Source: Phoronis australis
Lineage: Eukaryota > Phoronida > Phoronidae
NCBI GenBank assembly: GCA_002633005.1
Contig: NMRA01000083.1
Span: forward strand, 1-61,385
Direction of reading: 5' to 3'
DNA length: 61,385 nt
Each line of letters opens with the position of its first letter. Positions within the stretch are counted from its first letter, which is position 1. The notes below the pieces were generated by a model that worked only from the letters and a program-made list of their open reading frames with translations, did no database searches and was not told the origin of the DNA. This document shows positions 34,411 to 44,896 of the stretch, in pieces. A program made the position numbers and the translations under genes.

Positions 34411-36889
34411 TGAGTTTAAGTGTCATTTTATTCTTACATAGAGACAACTTTGGTACAAATGCGACAAACAGAAAAGCGTTGGATTGTAGCTTTCGTTGTG
34501 GATCTGAAATAACACTTAGCTTTTGCTTATTTTTTAAAATAAAGAGCTCAGAAAGCAATAGCTTTCGGTAAAATGCCTTGCGCCTCGTAAAATCAACATT
34601 TTCTACTTGTTAATAGCAATTCCAGGGTTCTTAAGTAGAGACGTGTGACGTTTATAGTTTAATAGTCCCTGGTGACACCTTTGTAAGTTATGATTTGTGA
34701 AACAATTCGAGATATTTACCAATACAAGCAGGTTCTTGTGTGAGACAGCGATCGGGAACGAAGTCGTTAATTCTCTATGGCGATCGTGAACGCACATTGT
34801 TTTCTCAGCATAAGCCTTGAATAGTCGTTCAAGTTACGGTAATATGTCAATAATTTTAGAATAATACGGACCCTGAATTAGTTGATGGGTTGGTTATTAA
34901 TTATGTTCCATCGTTTTTTCATGATTTCTTTGTGAGATTTAGACTAACAAACATAACTGAATGCGTTTGATTTTATTCAGTTGAACTGTAACCACACAAC
35001 GAGTGCTTCAGGGTGTTAAAGTCCACGCCTTCAAAAAAGAGTAGTACAACTGCTGCATATCACAAAGGAACGTACGTGTCTGTGTTGCGGAGCTTCATTT
35101 AGGAACTACGAAATCGACTTAGTGTGACCATATGGGAATAAAACACATTGACACTACATCAAACAAGGCCTTTGATTGACGCGTTGCATGCGTCAAGAGT
35201 TTTTTTTACCGATATAGGAAAACACAACATGAAGCATCGTGCTCAGGAACTAAGACGATTCAGAGCTAGTGTTCTATCTGTGATAAATGCTTCACGGAAA
35301 GAGTGAGCCTGACGCGACACATTGCGCCACAGTACGAGGACACCTCTTTCTGTGGTGAATGTGGCATGTCATGCAAACAGTATGCCTCCTCCAGGCACAA
35401 GAAGAAACGCCATGAATGAAATCATTAAGTCCAGTGGTGAAGATTATTAAGTCGCAATAGTTTATTCAGATTTTACAAAGTTTATGGTTGGCAGTTGTGT
35501 CTGATGTAATAGTATTTTGACCGTTTTATTTTGAACCTTTTTTCCTCAAGTTTCTTTCTGTACTTTTGTGTTATTTCAAAAGGATTTTTAACAGAACCAG
35601 TGCATTTTGTAGTGTTTAGGTAAATTTAAATGACCATACTAAGTGTCATTGGACATTACTTACATACAATTGCTTTGACCATTAGTATTTTAAAAGAAAA
35701 TATATGTCTATGATTATTGTAGAAATTGCTTTCATAGTGTTGTTGATTTGCTGTGAGAGACTACAAATCAGTCCAAAATACATTGTCTATAATTCAGTGA
35801 TGATTTAGTCTAATACATTCCAAAAGTAATTCGTAAGAAATGTTTAGTGGATTTGTAATGTTGATTCACCTAAAGCAATATTTCATACATTTTTGTATGA
35901 CCAATTTTGAGGTATGTGTGATGATTTTCATCATGGAAATGTTATGATATTGTTGTGGATTTCCTGTGTAAATCACTACAGTGTGTAGTTGCAGTGACGT
36001 TAAAGACAACATGTTGACTATGTTTTGAGAAAATCACAGTATAGTACGTGTATTATAACTGTCTCATTCTTTTCAATGTCACATTAAACTGGAGATCATG
36101 AACTGAAGATGCACGGTGAACTTAGGACCAAGACTACAAAACAGAAGAGTCAAACACAACGTACATCCAAGCCACACGAGTGCCACAAGTCAATCTGTTC
36201 ATCTCTGTATCGATGTCATCAGTAAAGCATTAAGTAAAATCCCACCCGTTTTATCAGCTCAACATATTACACAACTTCAGACAACTTTTTAAATCCCAGA
36301 CATTCACGAGTCGGAGCCTTTGAATCATCTCATGACTGGTGTTGCCCCACTCCTCACACTGCCCATGGCCAAGCTCGTCACCTTTCTTTGACTTCACTGG
36401 CTATTTGTTTTTTTTTTTCCTTTTGCTGTCACAATTTTGCAGGAAGATTCGACACTCGCTTTCATCTGCTGTTTACCCCTGGCTGACACACCACATGGAA
36501 CAACTCCTGGTTGAGTTTTCAGTTTAGAACCCCTTGTTCCCAGTGGTTTCGTCTTAAAGTAGATGCCTGTATCTCAAAACCATGGTAGGGTGTACTTTCA
36601 CGTCGTGGGTAACATGTTCGTTGAAGCTCGCCTCACAATAACAGTGAACTTGTTTCCTGAAATGAAAAAATTCATTTTTGAAAATATCTATAACTAAAAT
36701 AATATGCTTGAAGTAAATGTAGTGCTCAAGGCGATTTGCTGGTAATATGCTATGCTATTGTTTAGTTTTGATACGAAAGTAACACAGTCATGACGCAAAA
36801 TGTGATTAATTCATTGCACCACACTTACTTTGTAACCTTTTTCACCTTTGATAAGTAATTACTGTTCGACACACCACGATGCGTTCCGA
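34411..36889. other. Interior between the two inverted arms
   Basis: AT-rich sequence holding the zinc-finger remnant at 35270-35419 and two extra motif copies (34750, 34781). No transposase was recognised. Confidence 0.4.
35270..35419 (+). pseudogene. C2H2 zinc-finger exon remnant
   Basis: Fifty codons ending in TGA encode CSICDKCFTERVSLTRH, a finger whose last His is missing, then CGECGMSCKQYASSRHKKKRH, a complete C2H2 finger with an 11-residue middle. CTAG precedes the first Cys codon and could be a splice acceptor. Upstream at 35078-35110 another frame reads CLCCGASF, suggesting more decayed fingers. Such proteins bind DNA in the nucleus. It is too short to be a gene alone and lies in the GT10 intron on the opposite strand. 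Confidence 0.45.
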
Positions 36890-37357
36890 TTGCATCAACA
36901 AAACACAAATTTGCGTTCCCAATCGCTTATCTTTGCGTTCTCGATCACATCATTCAACAGAAAAGTGATGTAAAATTCAGAGAACTTCACAAAACTACAA
37001 AAAACAAGCGTTGCGTTATATTTTCTCACACGTCATTTCTCCATAACTTCATGGTCAATTTATTGATTTAGTACCAAAAATAACCGCAATTTGCCAAAAT
37101 GACATACAAATCACCTTCGACTCGTGCGATGCCTCGGTTAACGTAACTTTTCTTCAATAATTGGGAGAGACACTAGCCTAAATCTCTACCTGCCCTTCCT
37201 CAATGTGTTACGCCTTGAACTCATGTCTCTGTTTTTACACTGGAAGTAAAAACAACGAAAATTCATCAAAATTTACTCACCTTCCCTGGCTTCGCTTCGC
37301 GCGCCAAATTTCGTTCTCTATCGCCTTCCGGGCGTTCTTGATCGCGGGTTGGCGGGG
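36890..37357 (-). repeat. Inverted repeat arm with GAACGC motifs (right)
   Basis: The minus strand repeats the left arm (CCGCCAACCCGCGATCAAGA, then ACGCCCGGAAGGCGATAG) and carries three more spaced motifs near 36892, 36913 and 36934. At 37280 the minus strand has GGGAAG-GTGAGT, a possible splice donor. The right border abuts a LINE fragment. Confidence 0.5.
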
Positions 37358-37604
37358 TTGAACAGGGCATCCTGAAGAAGGACAAGTGGCTTATGGCTTT
37401 CCACCCAGACAAGTGTAGTGCCCTCAACCTCACCAGAAAACGTTAAATCCAACCTGTCTCCTATGTACTTCACAATCACACGCTAATGTCGGTCAAGGCG
37501 ACTAAATACGTGGGCGTTACTATCTCGCATGACCTCAAATGGTCATCCCACATATAAGTAACATCCAGAAGAATGCAAATAAAACTCTGGGCTTTAGTTA
37601 GGCT
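37358..37604 (+). mobile_element. LINE reverse transcriptase C-terminal fragment
   Basis: The plus frame gives WLMAFHPDKCSALNLTRKR, then KYVGVTISHDLKWSSHI and a final NANKTLGF-like motif, the typical end of a LINE RT (KCxxL, YLGV, L.W..HI). In-frame stops occur at about 37445 and 37555. Both sides are truncated. Confidence 0.75.
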
Positions 37605-38460
37605 TTTTCTTCTTTGTGATCTCAATAAGCGGGGCGGTGATTTCAGCGAAGTTTGGGATGAACTTCCTGTAGTAGCAAGCCAACCTGAGAAAAGAACGAA
37701 CTTGTTTCTTCGCTCTGGGTCGTGGTGCGTCTCAACGTTTCTTCATCCATTGCCAGGTGCCCTACGCCGACCACATGTCCAATGACGGAACGAGGTGCAA
37801 CCGAACACTTGGTGGGTCGAATCGTTAGTCCAGCCTCTCGTACACGTTGGAAGGTGACTCTCAAGGTGGCAAAGTGTTCGGGCCAGGTCTTATTACGGCA
37901 CATAATGTTCTGTATTATGTGCTCCTGCCAACATCTTCCTCATTATGCGATTGAAGGTCGCTGCCGAAATCACCAGACCAAATGGCACTACAAACGAGGT
38001 CTTAGGCCGGGATCCTTCGGCGACAATGACTTGCCAGTATCCTTTACTTAGATCATTCTTAGTAAAATACTGGTCTTTAGTGATCTTAGCCATGATGTCA
38101 TCGGGATTGCCCATCGTTTCCGAATCAAACTTTGTGATGACATTCAAACGACGAAAATCGATGCAGAATCGATTTGAACCATCATTCTTCTTCACTAAGA
38201 CCACCGGAGAGTTGTAGGGAGCATCGGATGGTTCTATGACTCCACACTTTAACATTTTGTCAATTTCATCATGCACAACAGGCCGTGTGGCATATGGCAG
38301 GGCATATGGCTTGACTCTCATCGGCTCTTCACCGGTGGTCTCAATCTTCTGCTAAACCAGATTGGTCGTACCCGGTAGCTCACTAAAGATATCAGAGTAC
38401 TCTTCTAGAAGACTTGTCACCTCCCTTCGTTGGCTAGTTGTGAGCTAGTCTGATATCTTG
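37605..38460 (-). mobile_element. Ty3/gypsy reverse transcriptase fragment
   Basis: On the minus strand the order is EEYSDIFSELPGTTNLV, KPYALPYATRPVV, EIDKMLKCGVIEPSDAPYNS, VLVKKNDGSNRFCIDFRRLN and TSFVVPFGLV, the standard Ty3/gypsy RT progression. It continues past a break near 37905 with EHFATLRVTFQRVREAGL and YYRKFIPNFAEITAPL. The catalytic YxDD box is absent: the sequence passes from HYV to a segment starting CRNKTWPEHF. No LTRs were found. Confidence 0.88.
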
Positions 38461-38519
38461 ACATCTTTGTATGTTTCTTTTGGTTTGTTGATCCCAGCTC
38501 TAGTAGGTGACCACCATCG

Positions 38520-39700
38520 ACAACACCAACTTAATTATCCATTTCAGGCTAAAGTACAGTTGTGTCTGCGATGTCAGAATTCTGATCTGCAGCCCCACTT
38601 AAATCACGAGATATATAATCATATCAGTCCTTCTCAGTGGCAGAATTATTCTCAGGAATTATTGAATAAATATCGATGAAGAGGAGGTTTTCCAGGATCA
38701 AATTCATCCACAAAACACAAACCATGAACTTATTTGTGACGATTGCAGTCAACATCAGCCGGTCGAGTTGAATAACGCTATTACGGAGGAGGAAATAAAC
38801 GAGTCTATTGATTCATTAAAAAATGATAAATCCCCTGGAGTCGAAGGGATACCTGGAAAATTGTTAAAGTTATGTAAACTTTTAATCATCAATCAACTTC
38901 TGTTACTTTTTGATAAAACATTGTCAAGTCATTATATGCCTGAAAATTGGTGCAAGTCATTAACTGTCCCACTTCATAAAAAGGAAGTCCTAGTGACGTT
39001 AATAATTATAGAGGGATGTCGCTACTTAAAATATTAAGCAGTCTTTTTAATCATTATCAATAAAAGGTTGCTACTTTGGGCAGATGATAATAATATACTG
39101 TTTGAAGAACAAGCCGGATATAGAAAAGGGTACAGCAACGTAGATCACATCTTCACATTAAATGCCCTGGTACAAAAATATTTACGCAAAAGAAAGGGGA
39201 GATGTTATGTTTCATTTATTGATTTTGCCAAAGCCTTTGACTCTGTCCAACACAAGATTCTGTTTAATATCATCATAGTAAATGGTATACATGGAAATGT
39301 TTTGAAGGTTGTGAAATCGCTGTACAAGAACTTAAAATCATGTGTAAGAGTTCATGGTCTACATGAAGTGTTAGTTGTAATACAGGCGTTAGACAGGGGC
39401 GCATCCTTAATTCCTTTTTGTTTACATTGTTCCTAAATGAACTGGTTATGATGTGGAAAGATTCTCAGTGTTCCGGTGTTTTTATAGATCCCCAGTCACC
39501 TGATATTTTATGCTTATTGTATGCTGGCGATATAGCAACCATTTTGTCAATTCCTAGCAATCTGCAAAAACAAATTCAAGTTCTTGAAAATTTCTGTGAC
39601 AGAGTTGGAATGGATGTAAACATGTCTAAAACTAATATCATGATTTTTCGAAATGGCGGGCCACTCAAGATGTATGAGAAATGCAACGCATGAATGCAGA
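38520..39700 (+). mobile_element. LINE reverse transcriptase, inactivated
   Basis: Successive frames encode EEEINESIDSLKNDKSPGVE, a frameshifted NYRG motif near 39000, ILFEEQAGYRKGYSNVDHIF, SFIDFAKAFDSVQHKILF, and a final frame with VGMDVNMSKTNIMIFRNGG. The catalytic box reads LLYAGDIATIL, with Gly in place of the first Asp. Frameshifts near 39000 and 39410 split it. No endonuclease or 3' tail was recognised. Confidence 0.85.
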
Positions 39701-40027
39701 CACACATTTTTTTTCCAAATCAACACGTGTTAACTTCATAGAAGGGAATACAGGAAAGTAATGAATTTAGATTAGATGTTTATCAGTTAAAGACAAAGAG
39801 ATAGAACTTGTCCTTTTTCGCAGGAAAGCAAAACAGTGCTTAGAATGTTTAACTTTTCAATATCGACGTTAATACTTCTAATATACATGTAAAATATTTT
39901 ATAAAAGTGTGCTTTAAATCAAGAAAGCTTCTCAAATCCCTGTGTTTAATCAACAAAGTTCTCATACATGTAGGTCGATGGCACTTCTGATACATTGCTC
40001 CGCGTATAAGCCACTGGTCGTAGCCAA
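39701..40027. other. Unannotated stretch
   Basis: No coding or repeat signal seen between the LINE and the tandem repeat. Confidence 0.45.
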
Positions 40028-40152
40028 CCGATTGCCAATCCGTAACAACAGATTGGCAATCCGTAATAACAGACTGGCAATCCGTGATTACAGATTGGCA
40101 ACCATATTTACAGATTGGCAATCGTAATTAAAGATGGGCAATCCGTATCAAC
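40028..40152. repeat. About 18-20-bp tandem repeat AGATTGGCAATCCGTAAT
   Basis: Six to seven units vary around AGATTGGCAATCCGTAAT. Each carries an inverted CCAAT and TTGGCAA. The first copy has TTGCCAATC. Confidence 0.85.
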
Positions 40153-40196
40153 AGATTCAAATTTTACTTTTCCATGACACTAATGGTCTCCGTACA

Positions 40197-40347
40197 TTTA
40201 TGAAAGGAACACGTTCAAATTCGCATGATCATACATCAATGGGTTTTGGAGGTAAAGCAGCGGACGCCGGACGGGCGGAAGAACGGACGGACGGGGATGA
40301 CGGCATAATGCGTCCACATATATATATATATATGTGGGCGCGTAAAA
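40197..40347 (+). repeat. CTCF-motif repeat element, 3' end only
   Basis: It matches the end of the 33 kb copy: GTTTTGGAGGTAAAGCAGCG, a GGAC-rich tract, then TGCGTCCACATATATA... closing in a hairpin and GTAAAAATG. No CCACTAGG core is included. Confidence 0.8.
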
Positions 40348-40434
40348 ATGTGTCCCAATACCTTTTGTTTACGGTGACATACATTACATGTAACAGGATC
40401 ATATATTTTTTCTTCTATGGAAAGTCTTACACTG

Positions 40435-40850
40435 AAGCCAATGTAATGAGCTATCCACAGCACATTGCAAAGCTAAATAATAGATGTTTCCCTATTTTTA
40501 TCTATCAGAAAACCTTTATCTGCAAATGTCGGATAGGCGGGGTAATTAGTTTATCAGATCTTTTGTAAATGTCACTGCATCCTTAATTTTTACTGAAGAA
40601 TGTAATTGTATCACACCACACCAAAGGTCCAATTGAATGTATAATTTTGGAGCAACTATGTAGAATTCATACTTTAAAGTTTTGTCGTGATAGGGCAGAA
40701 AAATTTTGAACCATTGAAAATATTTATTTATCTGCTGGTATAACTAGTCATTTATATGATCACTCTGCTTCATTTCCTGTTTATGTTACTATTACACCCT
40801 GTTACTTTTCGCATTTTGGTAGCGCTCTTGGTTTTTAGAATCAGAAAATA
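40435..40850. repeat. Dispersed repeat, copy B (pairs with 24775-25310)
   Basis: Colinear with 24775-25310, from GCCAATGTAATGAGCTATCC to a shared TTTTCGCATTTT block near 40806. Confidence 0.75.
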
Positions 40851-41977
40851 TTGTTTAAACCAGTCAGTTACGGGAAAATTTTTTGTCAAAAATATTTGTG
40901 GAGGCCAATGCGATTGCACAGCACATGCTAATGAAATGTTTATCAGAGGATACTACACTGACGTGGACGAAGTCGAAAGGATAATTTTAGGAGGGCGCAT
41001 CAGGGCGTTGGCGCATTTTTGTTTATTGAAACGGGATGTCATAATATATGTACCGTGCGGCCATCCGTCGCGTTAGTTTCATCTTAAATATTGTTCAACT
41101 AGGAATTTAATTGATACCAGCCGGTTGTTAACACTTTCGTCTTGTACTTTCGTGAAAAAATACCGCAAAGTTGTTGACAAGTTTGCTGGTAGACATCCCG
41201 ACATCCTCTCCTACAAATCAGTGTTTTGGTATAGATAAGCAGCAAACGAGAACTATTACCTGCCATTTTGTTACTGTTACAGAAACAATTTAACAGTAAA
41301 TTTAGAGGAAACCAATTGTGTTAACTCTGTTATTAAAATTTGTTCGTGAACACTGCGTAGTGAAAAATACACAACCTGTAAAATCTTTTCATTAGAAGTG
41401 GGAAATCTTGGACACTTATTTATTTATTTATGAATGAGATCACGTGTGACTGTGTGCCTCAGTGAATGTTTGAATGATAAGCGTTTAATGTTCTACTAGA
41501 GATTTAGGAAACTCCAAAACGCTTCATGTAAAGATTCTAAAGCATGTTTGGGGGATTTTATCAAATACTGTTTCCGTGACTTCCCACTGAATAATTATAG
41601 TGCTTCCATAGAAAGATGAGAGCATTGTTCAACTGAAACTCTATCCTCGCTGTGTCACAATATGGATTCGATGCTTGGAGACGCGGCTCATTTCCAACAG
41701 TTATCTATTAACTCTCACGAATTTCGCGGATTTTGCAAAGAATTGTCGAGATTATGTAATTTTTTTCATACTCGGTCTCCGAAACCATGTTGGGATTTTT
41801 GATTGCTTGCTTACTTTTGAATTTTAACCTTAATTAACTTTAAAAAAGCATATAGTGTAGATACAAGAGATGGTAGCTCTTTTAAACAGTCCCACTAAAT
41901 CCAACAATGCCAGTAAATTAATCACTAGGGTGTCATAGCCCGACAGCAATGCTCTCCTCGATAGGAACACACCTGTC
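40851..41977. other. Unannotated stretch
   Basis: The plus frame ending at 41076 (ICGGQCDCTAHANEM...) follows the dispersed repeat and has no domain I know. Nothing else is supported. Confidence 0.4.
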
Positions 41978-42616
41978 AAGAATGTAAAAAGTTAGAACTG
42001 GCAGTGCGGGCACACACTGATAGTCGGATCCGTCCGAAAGTCGTGATCACCCGTTGTCACTTTCATATAAATACACTCGGCAAATTTGACAAAATCCTGC
42101 AAGGACGCAAAAAATGCCAGTAGGAGGAGCCACTGTAGTCAGAGCCGGTTGAAAAATATCGTCAGCCGTCCTCCTTCCAGCCGCAGCATAAATATATGTC
42201 AATTTTCATAATCTTTCTAACAGTGGTTTGACCTATTCAGGGACGGCCCGTAAATAACAGTAAAACTGGTCACTAGGTGGCACAAAATATGTCGAATAGA
42301 TCTTAAACCGTGAAGGTGGCATATTCTTAATAGAAACTTATTCGACAAATTTCATGAAAATCCGTTAAGGAAGTCCAAGGATAGAGACGCAAACATAAAA
42401 AATAAAGTTCCACTAGGGGGCAAACCGGTTGTCGGATCAGACCTAAAATTTGCTCACGCCGTCCCATTCATAAAAGAAACGCATCTGCAAAATGTCATGA
42501 ACATACATTGAGGAGTTTTGGAACTGCAGTAAAGGACGCGAGACGGCAGCCGGACGGACGGACAGACAGCGATGCGGCATAATGCACCAACATATAATAT
42601 GTGGGCGTATAAAAAC
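41978..42616 (+). repeat. CTCF-motif repeat element, copy in GT10 intron near exon 1
   Basis: A 5'-truncated copy with monomers at about 42002, 42117, 42268 and 42410. The last is intact (CCACTAGGGGGCA, 42410-42422), the others are degraded. It ends in the GGAC tract and a CACCAACATATAATATGTGGG hairpin, about 130 bp from the fucosyltransferase anchor exon. Confidence 0.82.
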
Positions 42617-42747
42617 ATTGTTTGGGGTAAATTTCATTAGTTTTAAAGCAGATGTCTATATTTTTTCGCTAGGGCCCAGTAGCTTTATTGTATTACTATG
42701 ATGAACAGTCTCCTCAGCTTATAATAATAAATCTATGTTACACTTAC

Positions 42748-42856
42748 TGTCAACTATCACCGGTAGCTGTAAATCACTCCGTATGATTACGTACACCGTA
42801 GTTAAGATGACGGAAGTCAATAATACTAGAAACATAAATTTTGCCTCTGCAGCCAT
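42748..42856 (-). CDS. Fucosyltransferase exon 1: type II membrane anchor
   Basis: ATG at 42856 in a strong context (GCC-ATG-G) opens 36 codons: a short cytosolic tail (MAAEAK), a hydrophobic helix FMFLVLLTSVILTTVYVII and a start of stem (RSDLQLPVIVD). The exon ends with one base before GTAAGT (42747-42742), phase 1. The GT10 exon begins with two bases after its acceptor, so the join completes a Lys codon and keeps frame. The result is 376 residues, the usual size and topology of Golgi alpha-1,3-fucosyltransferases. An acceptor-like TTTCTTTTCAG ends at 42941 on minus, suggesting a further 5' noncoding exon. Additional stem exons in the intron cannot be excluded, but none is needed. Confidence 0.72.
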
Positions 42857-42940
42857 GGCTGTCCTTGGTTGATGCAATATTCATAAGATCTCCTCGATGC
42901 TCTTTACTCAAAGTTGCAGTCGCAAACTAAAGGGATATAC
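42857..42940 (-). promoter_or_regulatory. 5' leader of the fucosyltransferase with an overlapping upstream ATG
   Basis: Between the acceptor at 42941 and the start codon an out-of-frame ATG lies at 42884-42882 in weak context (CTT-ATG-A). Its frame runs about 36 codons into exon 1 before a TGA. It could reduce translation of the main frame by leaky scanning. Confidence 0.4.
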
Positions 42941-42956
42941 CTGAAAAGAAATTATG

Positions 42957-44040
42957 TTTGTAATGTTGTGGTGAAATCCAGACTTGCGTGTGTTTCGTGA
43001 AAACTGATCAACTCGCTATTCATGAGATACGCCCCAGTACCAAGGTTCTAATCTCCGAGCTCAACCTCAAACTCAAACTTGTTTTTTATATTTTTGCTGT
43101 AGTTAAAAGAATAACTCTTTCCGTTCACGAAATTCATTTTTCTCAAACCATTTGTACTTTTCAATATCAAATGGCTTGATTTATAGTTAATTATCACTCG
43201 ACGTACAAAGATTGAGCGTAGTATCATTACAACTCCCAATATTGATATGTCCGATCTTCATTCATCAAGGCGTACATAAACCCACGCTCCGCACACGAAG
43301 CAAACTCCTGAACTTACAACTATAGAATTGGTCTCAACTTGTTCTTTACTCAGGTGAGAAATGTTTTTGAGGTAAGAAAAGAACTGATGTAGTTCGTTAT
43401 TCGTTGAGACCAAGTTCTGCGCATACAATAGCACGCCGTGATCGGCCAAGTTATAGGCATGGGGTCCGTTCCAAGAAAACTGTCTTAGCTAAGACAAATC
43501 TTAAACTTAAGTCAAAAATGAGCTTAAGTCAGTTTTTTTTTGGAACGGGCCTCGGGCTATATTCTCTGATGAAAATTAAGCATGTAAAAAATTTAACAAC
43601 ACAAAATAATTTCTGTTAAAAAGCCATTCTAGTTCTCAACGGTCGTATGCATGCAGACCCACAACTCCCTCAGGATCAAAACATCGTTTTGTCTTCGTTT
43701 TCCCTGGCATCTTTTCTACCATAATGTAAACCTCGATGACTCAGTATTATGGCGACTCGCTGAATGAAAGGTACACGATACGGAGCAGTTCAACGCCTGG
43801 TGAGAGATTCGATTTAAGTGACAGCACTGTATTATTTGGCCTCGGATAAGTAGTGCACAATTTTCCACGCGGTTGTGCGGTTCCAAGGTGGTTCTGCTAA
43901 TCATGGTATAATATACAAACTCGACGTTCGGACAAAATGGGACTCAATATGGCGGACAGTTGATATAATATATTTCGTATTTGAAGTTCTCCGAGAATGA
44001 AGATAAGTATTTTACTAGACATTTGTGAAGTATTGTAAAC
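42957..44040. other. Unannotated upstream region with one small foldback element
   Basis: This region lies upstream of the GT10 gene. No TATA-type core was identified. Only the element at 43462-43551 is clear. Confidence 0.4.
43462..43551. mobile_element. 90-bp foldback MITE with GGSYCCGTTCCA ends
   Basis: The left arm GGGTCCGTTCCAAGAAAACT matches the inverted right arm ending TTTTGGAACGGGCC, and inner CTTAGCTAAG and GCTTAAGTC segments also pair. The whole forms one hairpin. I recall similar GGCCCGTTCCA foldbacks as widespread in marine invertebrates, but could not check this. Confidence 0.65.
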
Positions 44041-44346
44041 ATGGCCAATTTTGTGACTAAAGCTTCATATGTCCTTAAAGTCCGAGGTCACTTATCAGCT
44101 GCGTGTCCTATGCATGGATTGCACGCACATCCAAAGAATTTGATAGGTAATTTGACATTTCGCAGTTCCGATCTCATGATCACGACGCGCTTTAAGCACC
44201 CACTCCATTTCTTATATTCATTTCGTACAGTTTCATACATGTATCATCTCCCGGCACCTGGTGTGAAAAGCAATGAACTTAAAAGTGCGTCATCAGTTGA
44301 TCCCACCTACATGGGACTGGATACGGTAACAAAATTAACATTTTAG
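44041..44346 (+). CDS. Hypothetical 101-codon frame
   Basis: The ATG has a strong start context (AAAC-ATG-G) and the frame is the longest in this region. The product is not recognised: it has no signal peptide or clear membrane segment, is rich in His, Ser and Thr, and ends VDPTYMGLDTVTKLTF. No splice or promoter support was found, so it may be chance. It reads away from the GT10 gene. Confidence 0.2.
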   Translation: MANFVTKASYVLKVRGHLSAACPMHGLHAHPKNLIGNLTFRSSDLMITTRFKHPLHFLYSFRTVSYMYHLPAPGVKSNELKSASSVDPTYMGLDTVTKLTF

Positions 44347-44896
44347 CGATAATCAAGTTGATTACGCACTGCAAATTCAGTTGGCATTGCAAGTGAATGT
44401 TGAAATAGCGAACATGGTTAAAGGCATGTACAGGTTACAATTTTCACCGAAGAATTAACGGGGAAGACCTTGAGATTTTCACTTGTACCAACCTTATCGG
44501 CCTTTTCTCGGATTCGGCAAACCGACTTAATGTGAGCTTAGAAAGAAACACGAGTTCTCGAAAACGGCTTGGTGGATTTCGCTGAAACTTTCCAAAGTTT
44601 ATATTTATTCATCAATCTCAAAAATGTTTTCAGGATTTTCGATGTAAAAAAAAGGCGTAATGTAACAAAAATGAATACGACTGCTATTTTTAACAATACC
44701 TTTTTGAGTTGATTTGTCATTGAAACGAAACTAAAAGATTGATCAAAACCTCCTTACAGCTCTTTTGAGGTAACTGGTGAAGTTTTCGTTTAAAAAAATG
44801 CTTCATTGAAATCGACCTAGGCGTTATTTTGCTATGAATGTTCCTTTCCTAAAAATGAAATTTTTGACTTAAAAAATGTTAAGAGTGCCTAAGTAT

